38,455 bases of DNA from positions 1-38,455 of IMG/VR virus record IMGVR_UViG_3300027852_000100, one strand, 5' to 3'. Source of the stretch: a virus. Shown piece after piece: positions 38,397 through 38,455 of the stretch. Each line of letters opens with the position of its first letter. Position 1 is the stretch's first letter. The position numbers and the translations under genes were made by a program. The notes below the pieces were generated by a model, which was given only the letters and a program-made list of their open reading frames with translations, was not told the origin of the DNA and did no database searches.

Positions 38397-38455
38397 TTAT
38401 TTGTACATTTTTTTAAGTTCTAGAAAGTCGGGTAAAGAATAAAGCTTTCCCCCGT
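38397..38455 (-). CDS. Possible 3' end of a leftward gene
   Basis: On the minus strand an open frame runs from the right edge to TAA at 38397-38399, giving GGKLYSLPDFLELKKMYK as last residues. This has a plausible helical C-terminus. A second frame stops at 38420-38422 and would be the in-register one if the window closes into a circle. Too short to assign. Confidence 0.35.
   Translation of the reverse strand, partial: GGKLYSLPDFLELKKMYK

Noticed and set aside
1-38455. Search by eye for integrase, att repeats, tRNA genes, IS inverted repeats and origin iterons
   Set aside because: Nothing convincing was seen; weak direct repeats such as two CTATTAG copies near 32305 are too short to call.

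Overview
The window looks like most or all of a tailed-phage genome (siphovirus plan) infecting an unidentified low-GC bacterium. Evidence is a complete virion assembly block in canonical order (terminase, portal, protease/scaffold, capsid, connectors, tail tube, tail assembly chaperone, tape measure, tail tip, fibres), a replication/recombination block (RusA-like, Rad52-like, DnaD-like, DnaB), strong AGGAG ribosome sites and sigma70-type promoters. No integrase, repressor/Cro pair, tRNA, rRNA, CRISPR or insertion sequence was seen. The host cannot be named from this sequence. The head genes are Mu-like (gp29/DUF935 portal fused to a gpF domain, gpI-like protease, gp36/DUF1320, gpG-like), but the tail genes are of the non-contractile type.

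Layout. 1-2216: a leftward operon of small genes behind a near-consensus promoter (2188-2216). It holds a transglutaminase-like protein with an HTH, a 28-residue-repeat protein and two paralogous 56-61 aa proteins. Three 32-nt hairpins capped by GAAA loops sit between its genes. 2275-4939: a radical SAM/SPASM protein and a zinc-ribbon/methyltransferase/TPR protein. 4914-24447: the rightward virion block, with a glycosidase-like propeller protein among the head genes, a DUF115 (Maf/MptE-like) gene among the tail genes and a -1 programmed frameshift in the tail assembly chaperone. 24406-26530: a leftward neuB-glycosyltransferase-neuA operon. 26639-26866: a holin-like gene and terminator. 26888-32110: a rightward early operon with RusA-like, RHH-like, Rad52-like and C5-methylase-like proteins, two more members of the repeat family and many small zinc or membrane proteins. 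32107-32275: a promoter, about 130 nt of untranslated RNA and a 20-bp terminator. 32340-35485: DnaD-like, DnaB, DUF1367-like and small proteins. 35495-38367: a secreted clan GH-A glycosidase, a small conserved protein and an HNH protein, ending at a hairpin that faces a leftward gene end.

How it may fit together. The most distinctive theme is carbohydrate chemistry: NeuB and NeuA homologues (nonulosonic/sialic-type acid synthesis and CMP activation), a GT2 transferase, a DUF115 protein of the fold that forms the core of Maf flagellin glycosyltransferases, a sugar-type methyltransferase, a radical SAM enzyme and two glycosidase-like proteins. I infer, without proof, that the phage either glycosylates its own virion with a nonulosonic acid or remodels host surface sugars. 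A second theme is expression control: three promoters place the -10 box so close to the start codon that the mRNAs should be leaderless, alongside the repeated intercistronic hairpins and the short terminated RNA before the replication genes.

Both window ends carry leftward gene fragments, and the right-end hairpin would be a natural shared terminator for the leftward operon, so the window may be a circular or circularly permuted genome cut open. This is inference.
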